Below, one piece after another: positions 37,444 to 45,125 of a DNA stretch of 64,000 nucleotides (position 1 is the first letter of the stretch; every line of letters starts with the position of its first letter). Both the position numbers and the translations under genes were made by a program. The notes under the pieces were generated by a model. The model searched no databases, was not told the DNA's origin, and was given only the letters and a program-made list of their open reading frames with translations. This DNA comes from Rhizobium terrae (GTDB taxonomy: Bacteria > Pseudomonadota > Alphaproteobacteria > Rhizobiales > Rhizobiaceae): the NCBI RefSeq assembly GCF_003425685.1, contig NZ_QJKM01000001.1, positions 240,920-304,919 on the forward strand. Reading direction: 5' to 3'.

Positions 37444-39176
37444 GGCTTTCTCCTCCGTTCGGATGTTCTCGTGGTCAGGGCGTTCGGAATCTCGTGGTGA
37501 TATTCCGGCTTCAGCGCGAGCAGTTTTCGGGTGATGAGGGATTCGGTCAGAATGTGCGGGCGGTCGTACCCAAGCTGTTCATGGCGATGCAGCACGCCAT
37601 GCTCCTCCGCATAGGAGGCCAGCAATTTCTCCACACGCTGCCAGAAACGAAATTCCGGAAGTTCATAGCAAACATCGAAGAGATGCGAGATTTCGCTCAG
37701 GTTATAGACGAAGAGCGTATCCATCACGAGTTCGCGCAGCGAATCGAGATTGTCCGTCCAGTAATACTGGTCCGGTTCGGCATTGCGGTAGCGTGGGTCG
37801 AGTGCAGGGAAATCGGGCGCTTTTTCAGGATCGCGCAGGAAACCGGGAGAGAATTCGACGCTCTCGTGGAAGTCGCGCAGGATGAGCCGCACCGGCCAGC
37901 CATCCCGATGTACGAGCAGCATGTTCTGGCCATGCGCCTCAACGGCGATCCCATGCCGGACGAGCAGGTGCCAGACGGGCAGGATGGCCACTTCGAGGAG
38001 CCTGTTCATCCACGGCATCAGGCCGAAACGCGTGATCCACCCGTCCGCAAACGGCTTTCCGTCATGCTCGATCATCATCAGGGCGTTGAACGGAATGATC
38101 GCTTCGCCGGGACGGAGCGACGCCTCGGCGTTCTCGCGCCAGATCGCTCCGATCTCGCCCGCCAGTGGTCCGTCGCGATCGGCGATGATTCCGGCATATT
38201 CCTGCAGGACGGTCAGCGGATATTCCGCGTCGAACAGCGGATCGTTCCTGACGATACCCGCGATCCAGGCGGAGAGCGCGGGGGCGGTGCAGACGGAATG
38301 CGGCTCCAGCGTGCGCTGCGAAGACGTGTTGACGATGTTGAGCGGCAGCTTGATGCTCGCCGCAAGCGGGCGATCGATGTTGAACAGCGAACGTACCGAC
38401 TGGCTTGCCACATAACGATCGCCAAACAAACCGAGACAATAGCCCTCGCCGGCGGCGATCCACTCTGCAAGCGCGCTCTCCTGGAGGGTCTTCCATTGCC
38501 ACGGATGCAGCGGCACAAGTCCGAAGTCCTCGTCGGAAAGACCAAGTTCGCGCCGCTTGCCCTCGATCTCCGCCCAGGCCTCGGCACCGAGTTCGGCAAA
38601 CCAGAAGGCCTCTTCGTTCTGCGGGAGCGTCTGGCTAAGATGCTTCCGGGCGATCAGCAGCCAGACCAGCCGGAAAGGCCGTCCGGCTTCCGGGCCGTAG
38701 GCCGCGTGATCCTGAAACGAAAAGCCGAGCCTTGCCCGGTAGCAGGGATGATAGGGATGGCCTTCATCCAGCGCCCCTTCCAACTCGACCAGCGACATGA
38801 CGCGGCGATCCCGCGCCGGAAGATGAAGGTGGTTCCAATCCGAAAACGCGATCGTCTGCTCCAGTTCGCGAAGCAGCCTGCCGCGCGTGATGCCGCTTCC
38901 GGGCAGGGACGGTACGATCACTCCGAGCGAGGCTGGCTCCCAATGACCATGCCGCGTCAGAACCTCCACCGAACCCGGCGCGATGTGGAAACGTCCGAAT
39001 GCGCCGGTCGTGCCGTGGCATCGAAAGTCACTTCCGCCGAGCGACCATGTCCATCGCGTCGTGCCCTCGTCGATGCTTTCGTGCGCCTTGATGATGCCCT
39101 CGAAGAGCAGCGCTGCCACCAACTGGCGGATCACCCGGTCGCGTGGCTTGCCGACGGCTTCAAGAGGCAATGGCAT
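37440..39176 (-). CDS. asbB: NRPS-independent siderophore synthetase, AsbB-like (IucA/IucC family)
   Basis: 578 residues. The NIS synthetase landmarks HPYHPCYRAR (140-149), LHPWQWK, TLEPHSV and EAHGQNMLL are present, followed by the FhuF-like C-terminal domain (GVLHRHEQ). It adenylates a citrate carboxylate and condenses it with an amine. In petrobactin synthesis AsbB makes the second citrate-spermidine bond. The ATG at 39176 lies inside the 3' end of the asbA-like gene (17-base overlap). Confidence 0.88.
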   Translation of the reverse strand: MPLPLEAVGKPRDRVIRQLVAALLFEGIIKAHESIDEGTTRWTWSLGGSDFRCHGTTGAFGRFHIAPGSVEVLTRHGHWEPASLGVIVPSLPGSGITRGRLLRELEQTIAFSDWNHLHLPARDRRVMSLVELEGALDEGHPYHPCYRARLGFSFQDHAAYGPEAGRPFRLVWLLIARKHLSQTLPQNEEAFWFAELGAEAWAEIEGKRRELGLSDEDFGLVPLHPWQWKTLQESALAEWIAAGEGYCLGLFGDRYVASQSVRSLFNIDRPLAASIKLPLNIVNTSSQRTLEPHSVCTAPALSAWIAGIVRNDPLFDAEYPLTVLQEYAGIIADRDGPLAGEIGAIWRENAEASLRPGEAIIPFNALMMIEHDGKPFADGWITRFGLMPWMNRLLEVAILPVWHLLVRHGIAVEAHGQNMLLVHRDGWPVRLILRDFHESVEFSPGFLRDPEKAPDFPALDPRYRNAEPDQYYWTDNLDSLRELVMDTLFVYNLSEISHLFDVCYELPEFRFWQRVEKLLASYAEEHGVLHRHEQLGYDRPHILTESLITRKLLALKPEYHHEIPNALTTRTSERRRKP

Positions 39177-40953
39177 GGCCGGTCCTCGGTGAAGCGAGCG
39201 CGACCGGAACCCGGAGAGGGTTGGCGATCGGCCGGTAGAGGGAATGCGGGCCGCTGGACTGCAGCTCGTCCACGTCGAAAAGGCGCGTCGTGAGATTGGC
39301 CTTGGAGGTAATCGTCGGCAGGTCGAGGACATGCCGGACGAATTCCCTGCCGACACCGGACATCGTTTGCGCGCAGTCTTCGAGATGAGTCCTCAATGCC
39401 CGCAGAAGCGTGCCTTCGTCGCAAAGACCGTCGTGCCCCATCCGGCTGATGACCGAAAAAACCTGGTTGACGATCAAGTAATAGGCGAACCGGTCCCGGA
39501 TTTCGGCATCCGCGAAATAAAGCGAAGCGATCGTTTCCGTTTCCGGCACATGGTGACTGAGCATGCGGCGATGGCGTTCCGAAAGATAGAAACCCTGGTT
39601 GTCGCGGTAGTAACCGCCACTCGGATATCCGGAGGAAATGTCGAGAAGGCTGTTCTGCTGATGGGCTTCGAGCGCTACCCCATGCTCATCATAAAGACGG
39701 ATCAGCGGTTCGACCGCACAGGCGAGATAAAGCCGGAACCAGACGAGTGCGGTGTGGTGGATTCCGTCGCCGCTTGCCGCCGAGAGCGTCCGCACGATCT
39801 TCTCCAGCCGCGAGAGCCCGCCGGGAAGCGGATCGGCAGTGAGGGCAGCGATGGCCGCCACGCCGCGTGCCCGCTCTCCCTGGAAAGGGTTTTCCCGAAA
39901 GATGACTTCGAAGCCGCTTTCCTCCCGTCCGGGCAGGTCCAGCGTGATGTAAGCAGGATCGTGGATGATATGGAAATTTCCGGACCGCTTCGCAAAACCG
40001 ATCCGGTTCATCAGCTTCGCCATCGCCACGCCGGCTTCGAGTTCCTGGCGGCGGTTGACGCGGAGAGAATTGGTGATCCGTACCGGAAGCGAAAATTTCA
40101 GCATCCAATCCGATTGGGCGCTGTAGACGGTGCGGACGGACGACGTCGCCGTGAACCACCGGCCTGCCGGCCCGATATGGCGCAGGTCGCCGCTCTGCTG
40201 CAGCTTCTGGATATCCGCATCGAGCAGAAGCGCCTCGGCCTGAAGCGGATGCATGGGAATGAGGCGCTCGTCTGATCCGATCCCGGGGGCATCGCCTGCT
40301 CCGCCGGCCAGGGCGTGCGCCATTTCCTCCGCACGCATTGCACCTGCAGAAGCCTGGCGCACCAAACCGGCTTTGACGGCGAAGTAATGCAGCCGGAATT
40401 GTCCTCGCAGCTCCGGGGCATATCGCTCCTGTTGCCAGAACGTCATGCCCTGTCTGCTTTTCGGAGTCGGGTGTTGCCAATGGCCGAAGACGAGCGACTG
40501 TTCCGTCTCGATGAAATGCCCCTCATCGCGAGGTTTTCGTTCCGCCTTTTCGATATAGACCGTCATTTGCTGGTAGCTGTCGAGCACCCGCATCAGAAGC
40601 TCGAGTTCGTACGTGCGCAGAACATCGAGGCGACCGTCGTCCATCTGGCGATAGGCTTCGTGGATGAGCATATGCAGGCCCGCCAGGGGTTCGACCGACC
40701 GCCAGGCGGCATCGGACGCAGTCCGCGCCCACAATTGCCCGAAATGCTGCGGTCCGCAGATCGACGCGGAAAGGATTTCCGCGCGCAGGAACGCCTGCTG
40801 CCGCGGCAGGGACCATTCAATCGCATCGGACGGACCCGCCGCGGTTCGATGCACGACCGGCGCCCCCGGATTGATCTCGCGCAGATAACAATTGGCGAAA
40901 CTCTTGAACGTCGCCGCCTCTGCCGCCTGCCTTGACGATTGCATCATTTCCAT
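39160..40953 (-). CDS. asbA: NRPS-independent siderophore synthetase, AsbA-like (IucA/IucC family)
   Basis: 597 residues. FxxCYLRE near the N-terminus, GHWQHPTPKSRQG (about 158-170), MHPLQAE (234-240), TATSSVRT and EAHQQNSLL are NIS synthetase motifs and their wording is closest to AsbA, which joins citrate to spermidine. SKANLTTRLFDVDEL lies near the C-terminus. Several Met codons are possible starts; 40953 (MEMMQSS) gives an N-terminus of normal length, and 40971 or 40947 are alternatives. It is the first gene of the four-gene operon. Confidence 0.9.
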   Translation of the reverse strand: MEMMQSSRQAAEAATFKSFANCYLREINPGAPVVHRTAAGPSDAIEWSLPRQQAFLRAEILSASICGPQHFGQLWARTASDAAWRSVEPLAGLHMLIHEAYRQMDDGRLDVLRTYELELLMRVLDSYQQMTVYIEKAERKPRDEGHFIETEQSLVFGHWQHPTPKSRQGMTFWQQERYAPELRGQFRLHYFAVKAGLVRQASAGAMRAEEMAHALAGGAGDAPGIGSDERLIPMHPLQAEALLLDADIQKLQQSGDLRHIGPAGRWFTATSSVRTVYSAQSDWMLKFSLPVRITNSLRVNRRQELEAGVAMAKLMNRIGFAKRSGNFHIIHDPAYITLDLPGREESGFEVIFRENPFQGERARGVAAIAALTADPLPGGLSRLEKIVRTLSAASGDGIHHTALVWFRLYLACAVEPLIRLYDEHGVALEAHQQNSLLDISSGYPSGGYYRDNQGFYLSERHRRMLSHHVPETETIASLYFADAEIRDRFAYYLIVNQVFSVISRMGHDGLCDEGTLLRALRTHLEDCAQTMSGVGREFVRHVLDLPTITSKANLTTRLFDVDELQSSGPHSLYRPIANPLRVPVALASPRTGHAIAS

Positions 40954-40971
40954 CCCTGTTGCGCATGGCAA

Positions 40972-41464
40972 CGCCCACTCAATGGCTCTTTGTTCGGGCG
41001 TCGGTCGGCGAGCGTCGGCAATCGGTGCCGGCGCTCAGCAAAACCGTCACCGACAGTGATCCGGCTGCTGCGAGCCTCGCCCGGGACTTGCGGGGCGCCG
41101 TGCGGGAACAGGGACATATCCAAGATGCGGATTGCTAGATGTAATGGCCGGCAAGTCGCATCGCGAGGTTGAGCGGCCTGGCGCGCCTGGCGGGATATGA
41201 CGGTGAGGTTTCATGACGCGAACTCGTTCCTTGGCATCCGGCTCTGCGTGCCTGCTCTGCACGTATTCCAGGGACAAAGACGATCGGCTCTTCCGTTTTT
41301 TTCACTGCCCAGGCTTTTTTTGGCGCGCTTGTTATCGATCGCTCCGCGCGCAGCGGCCTCGAAAAAGATGGCCTCGGAGAGGCCGCCGGGAATTTGAAGG
41401 GCAGGCCGATCGGCGTCTTCCGACCGTGGCGTGGTGATCGTACCGGCAGACCAGCTGCGCAGGA
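40972..41464. other. intergenic region before the asb-like operon
   Basis: No gene is supported. It should hold the promoter of the synthetase operon, but no copy of the TGA-N6-TAGTCAT motif or a good Fur box was found. A T-rich patch (CGTTTTTTT near 41297, GGCTTTTTTT near 41311) lies in the middle. Confidence 0.5.
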
Positions 41465-41788
41465 TTAGTCGCCGGTACCGTTGGAGGGGTTGGTGTCCGG
41501 AGGTAGTGTTCCGGGTCGAATGACGCGGGAAGGGCCGGTCTCGGGCGCAGGCTCAACCATGCCGCCGTCTCCGACGGATGGTGCTTTCAGTTCGCCGTCG
41601 CATGCATCAAGCTGGCCGACGGAATCCCGACGCTTCTCCGCAGATCCGTCGTTTTGTCCCGGCTGGGAGGGCGTCGGCGCGGTGCATCTGTCGGCGGGTG
41701 CCTGACCCAACGAGGTCGAGGGGAGGACTGCTGTCGCCATGGGCAGCAGGATGGAAAACGCGGCCAGTCTCGGCAATATCTTCAGCAT
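41465..41788 (-). CDS. small secreted Pro-rich hypothetical protein
   Basis: 107 residues. A signal peptide (MLKILPRLAAFSILLPMATA) is followed by a polar, Pro/Asp/Gly-rich tail with two Cys residues (DRCTAP, LDACDGE). AGAGG lies 10 bases before the ATG. It sits about 90 bases downstream of the sorbosone-dehydrogenase-like gene in the same direction and may be co-transcribed. The Pro/Ser/Gln-rich tail of that neighbour has a similar flavour. No function can be given. Confidence 0.6.
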   Translation of the reverse strand: MLKILPRLAAFSILLPMATAVLPSTSLGQAPADRCTAPTPSQPGQNDGSAEKRRDSVGQLDACDGELKAPSVGDGGMVEPAPETGPSRVIRPGTLPPDTNPSNGTGD

Positions 41789-41878
41789 GGCTTGATCCTC
41801 TTTGGAGGTCAACCGGATGCCGCGCCTGTCGTTCCCGAAAAACTCCGCCAATCCGCATCGCCGCAGCAGCGAGCTGAT

Positions 41879-43453
41879 TTACGGACCCGTGGCCGGAGCA
41901 ATCTGCGTCTGCGACGGTTGCAGCTTTTCCGGTTGTCCTGCGAGCGGCTGCTGGCCGGTCAGGCGTTCGTCCACCGAACCGGCTTGCGGCGCTGCGGACG
42001 CGGAGGTCGAACCGGTCGTTTCCGTTCCGATACCCGGAGCCCGGTCCGTCTTCGTATTCGCGGACACCTGCGGGTTTGCCGACACCTGGTCGGTGCCGAT
42101 CGGCTGCGGAACGATCTTGCCGTCGGCCCCTGCAACGCGCCAAAGCGTATTGCCGGCATCGTCGGCAACGAGCAGCGCGCCCGTCCCGTCGATCCCGACG
42201 CCAACCGGACGGCCCTTCGCCTGATCGCCCTGAATGAAGCCCGTTACGACATCCTGGGCCTTGCCGGACGGCCTGCCGTTTTCGAACGGCACATAGACCA
42301 CCTTGTAGCCGTTGAAGCTGTCGCGGTTCCAACTCCCGTGCTCGCCGATGAAGGCGCCGTTCGCATAAGCGGGGGGAAGCGCCGAATTCATCGAAAAGGT
42401 GAGCCCGAGCGCGGCGACGTGGCTGGACAAGGCATAATCCGGCGCGATCGCTTTCTCGACCATGTCGGGGCGCGGCGGGTGCACCCGGGCATCGACGTGA
42501 TTGCCGTAATAGCTCCAGGGCCAGCCGTAGAATGCACCGTCCTTGACCGAGGTCATGTAGTCGGGGACGAGGTTCGGTCCGAGTTCGTCGCGCTCATTGA
42601 CGACCGTCCAGAGCGCACCCGTCTCGGGATTGAAGGCAAGGCCGTTCGGATTGCGCAGGCCCGATGCGAAGACCCGTGCAGCACCGGTTTGCCGGTCGAC
42701 CTGCCAGATCGCTGCACGGCCCTTTTCCGCTTCGAGCCCATTCTCGACGATGTTGGAGTTCGAACCGACCGAGACGTAGAGCATCCGTCCATCCGGGCTG
42801 AGCGCCAGATCCTTGGTCCAATGATGATTGATCGGGCCGCCAGGCAGGGGGGTCAGGATTTTCGGCTGGGCGGCGATTTCATTCTGGCCGAGTTCATAGG
42901 GATAGGCCAGGATTGCGGTCGTCGACGCGACGTAGAGGGTATTGTCGGCCCAGGCCACGCCGAACGGTGAATCGAGCTTCTTCAGCAGATCGTGCCTTTC
43001 GTCCACCGTGCCGTCGCGGTTCGTATCGCGAAGCAGGGTGACGATATTGCTTTCCTTCTGTTCGCCCCCACCGCCGCCATGGGCGATCGACATGATCCAT
43101 CCCCGGATCATATCCTTCGGGCGCGAAGTGGGTTCGCCGGATGGTCCTCGCGACTGGATCACCAGCACATCGCCGTTCGGCAATGTGTGGACCGTGCGGG
43201 GGTTGGCGAGATCCTTCGCATAGGCGGAGATCGTCAGGCCATCCGCAACCTTGGGCATCTCCCCATCCTTCCAGCCGACGACCTCGGCGACCTTGAGATC
43301 GGGAAGCAGGGAAGGGGAGGGCTCCGGCAGTACCGGATTCGGACCGATCTGCTGCGAGATGTCGAAACCTCCGCTTTGTGCGTAGGCGGCAAGACCGACG
43401 CCGAGCGATACCGACAGCACCGATACGCCGACAACGTTCGTCTTCATCATCAT
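41879..43453 (-). CDS. secreted sorbosone dehydrogenase-like PQQ/GDH-type beta-propeller
   Basis: 524 residues. A signal peptide ends near AAYAQ. The propeller (about 60-440) carries LANPRTVHTLPNGDVLV, VSVGSNSNIVENG, ASGLRNPNGLAFNPETGALW, FYGWPWSYYG and GEHGSWNRDSFNGYKVV, each typical of the L-sorbosone dehydrogenase/soluble glucose dehydrogenase family. The last 75 residues are a low-complexity Gln/Ala/Pro-rich tail. The start overlaps the DUF2231 stop by 4 bases; three tandem Met codons make the exact start uncertain by two residues. Probable periplasmic, PQQ-dependent sugar or aldehyde oxidation. Confidence 0.87.
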   Translation of the reverse strand: MMMKTNVVGVSVLSVSLGVGLAAYAQSGGFDISQQIGPNPVLPEPSPSLLPDLKVAEVVGWKDGEMPKVADGLTISAYAKDLANPRTVHTLPNGDVLVIQSRGPSGEPTSRPKDMIRGWIMSIAHGGGGGEQKESNIVTLLRDTNRDGTVDERHDLLKKLDSPFGVAWADNTLYVASTTAILAYPYELGQNEIAAQPKILTPLPGGPINHHWTKDLALSPDGRMLYVSVGSNSNIVENGLEAEKGRAAIWQVDRQTGAARVFASGLRNPNGLAFNPETGALWTVVNERDELGPNLVPDYMTSVKDGAFYGWPWSYYGNHVDARVHPPRPDMVEKAIAPDYALSSHVAALGLTFSMNSALPPAYANGAFIGEHGSWNRDSFNGYKVVYVPFENGRPSGKAQDVVTGFIQGDQAKGRPVGVGIDGTGALLVADDAGNTLWRVAGADGKIVPQPIGTDQVSANPQVSANTKTDRAPGIGTETTGSTSASAAPQAGSVDERLTGQQPLAGQPEKLQPSQTQIAPATGP

Positions 43454-43887
43454 ACCCTCCAGGCCAGTCTGGCATATTTGCGAGCGGAAACCGCTGCGGC
43501 GACGAGCGACAGAAAGACCGTGACGGCAGAGAGCAGCAGTCCGTAGGGAACGACCGCGGTCCATCCGTCGCCGGCATGTACGAGGCTGTTGGCGACGGCG
43601 AGCGCCAGGATCACGAGATAAAGAAGGATGGAGCCGAACGCCGGTCGCAGCGGGCGGGTACGGGGACGCATCAGATCCATCAGTCCGGCGAGGATCGAGA
43701 CCGCGCCTACCACCAGCCCGGCGAAAAGAAGCCAGGCCGAGAAATTCTGCCACATCAGATTATTGCTCTGCCAGAAGGCGATATCGGTTGCCAAAGCGAG
43801 CGTGAAACAAACGAATGGGAAGGGGACAAAGAGGGCCTGGATCGGATAGGCGGCCGCGTCTCGGTTGGGAGAGGAAAATACATCCAT
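43450..43887 (-). CDS. DUF2231 membrane protein
   Basis: 145-residue protein with four hydrophobic segments (about 19-38, 48-70, 84-103, 112-133). YPIQALFVPFPFVCFTLALATD is the DUF2231 opening, given here in part as YPIQALFVPFPF. It is first in a unit with the sorbosone-dehydrogenase-like gene; DUF2231 proteins often accompany such enzymes and could pass electrons to the respiratory chain, though no haem-binding motif is obvious. Confidence 0.82.
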   Translation of the reverse strand: MDVFSSPNRDAAAYPIQALFVPFPFVCFTLALATDIAFWQSNNLMWQNFSAWLLFAGLVVGAVSILAGLMDLMRPRTRPLRPAFGSILLYLVILALAVANSLVHAGDGWTAVVPYGLLLSAVTVFLSLVAAAVSARKYARLAWRV

Positions 43888-44105
43888 TGAAGTGCTCCCG
43901 AAGGCAAGAGCTTATCGACGACAATTAACCCGCAACGAGCGGATTTGTTCCATGTGTCGGTGTACCGCCGCGGACGGTATTAAGAGGGACGTTTTAAGCC
44001 TATTCACCGATCGGGTTGTGATCGTAAATAAAACATGATTAATATAGTCATGTTATTTCGGGTTTGCGGGCACTGTGACGAACTTGAGAATGCTGCCGGA
44101 GAAAA
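43888..44105. other. divergent intergenic region with inverted repeat
   Basis: A/T-rich stretch between the DUF2231 and AraC genes. It contains the 23-bp inverted repeat described at 44032-44054 and no reading frame of note. Confidence 0.6.
44032..44054. promoter_or_regulatory. inverted repeat AACATGA-N9-TCATGTT with TGA-N6-TAGTCAT motif
   Basis: Perfect 7-base arms 9 bases apart. The internal sequence 44036-44051, TGATTAATATAGTCAT, matches the motif before fecI and that before the NitT/nnrS operon. It lies 52 bases before the AraC start and 145 before the divergent DUF2231 gene. Confidence 0.55.
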
Positions 44106-45077
44106 TTGCTGCAATCGAACATTTTTGGCGGTGCGCGGCCTGATGGTGCGATATTGTCCAGATTAGGCAAGGAACGGATTCCGACATTGAGCTATTGGCA
44201 TTCCATGATTTGGCATACCGAAGGGATTCGGGTGACTGCCCCGGTTAGATGGCGTCAGTTCGACGGCCTGGTGAGTGTCTTCTGGGAAGCCGAAAGCCAG
44301 TCTGGGGCCAGGGGCTATTACCTGTCGGACGATCCGCGGATCATGATTTTTTTCAACGATGTATCGCGCATTCGAATGTCGAACCGGGACGGCGGCCTCC
44401 AGCAGCATTACCGCCCCATGACGCGCGCGATCTACGTTCCGCCCGGCGTCCCCATGTGGACCAACAGCGATACGGCGCATCGTTTTTCGCATCTCAATTT
44501 GCACATGCACAAGGACCGGCTGCTGCGGTATCTGTCACCTTCGGTCGGAGCATCGGCTGCGCTGGCGGCTTTGCGCCGTCCCGTCGAAATCCAGGATGCC
44601 GGAGCAATGGAAACGCTGGCGAGCCTGGTGGTCGATGAGGTCTCGAAGCCGTCGAGGCACGCGGTCTATGCCGAAAGCCTCGTCGGCAGCATCGTGACCG
44701 GTCTTCTCGATATTCCGGAACAGGGCACCGAACAGGTCAACGGCAGGCTGACGCAGGCGCAGATGAACAAGCTGAACTCGCGCATCGATGGGCTCAGCGA
44801 CTGCCGTTTGACGGTAGCCGACATGGCCGCGACAGTCGGCCTGTCGGAGAGCTGGTTTTCCAATGTCTTCAAGCAGACGACGGGCAAGACGCCGCTGCAA
44901 TGGCAGCTTGGAAAGCGCATCGACCTGGCGAAGAAGTTTTTGATCGACAGCGACCTCACCGTCGCGGACATCGCCGCCCAGCTCGGTTTTTCCGATCAGG
45001 CGCATCTGACCAAGGTTTTCCGCCAGATCGTCGGCGCTACGCCTGCCGCATGGCGGCGCATGCAGCAGACGCACTGA
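44106..45077 (+). CDS. AraC family transcriptional regulator
   Basis: 323 residues. The C-terminal 100 residues hold the two helix-turn-helix motifs (LTVADMAATVGLSESWFSNVFKQ and LTVADIAAQLGFSDQAHLTKVFRQ, given in part) ending PAAWRR. The N-terminal ligand region has no obvious cupin signature. TTG is the likely start after CGGAG. It points toward the TonB receptor gene and is probably its activator, as RhrA and PchR are for other siderophore systems; direct repeats before the importer operon at 47532-47561 fit this. Confidence 0.85.
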   Translation: MLQSNIFGGARPDGAILSRLGKERIPTLSYWHSMIWHTEGIRVTAPVRWRQFDGLVSVFWEAESQSGARGYYLSDDPRIMIFFNDVSRIRMSNRDGGLQQHYRPMTRAIYVPPGVPMWTNSDTAHRFSHLNLHMHKDRLLRYLSPSVGASAALAALRRPVEIQDAGAMETLASLVVDEVSKPSRHAVYAESLVGSIVTGLLDIPEQGTEQVNGRLTQAQMNKLNSRIDGLSDCRLTVADMAATVGLSESWFSNVFKQTTGKTPLQWQLGKRIDLAKKFLIDSDLTVADIAAQLGFSDQAHLTKVFRQIVGATPAAWRRMQQTH

Positions 45078-45080
45078 CCG

Positions 45081-45118
45081 AAAAAGTCCCACCCGCCGTC
45101 GCGCGCGTCGGGTGGGAC
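45081..45118 (-). terminator. rho-independent terminator of the FhuA-type receptor gene
   Basis: GTCCCACCCG (45086-45095) pairs with CGGGTGGGAC (45109-45118), a perfect 10-bp stem. On the minus strand five T follow (AAAAA at 45081-45085). It lies between convergent genes and may also slow AraC transcripts. Confidence 0.9.
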
Positions 45119-45125
45119 AGGCTTG

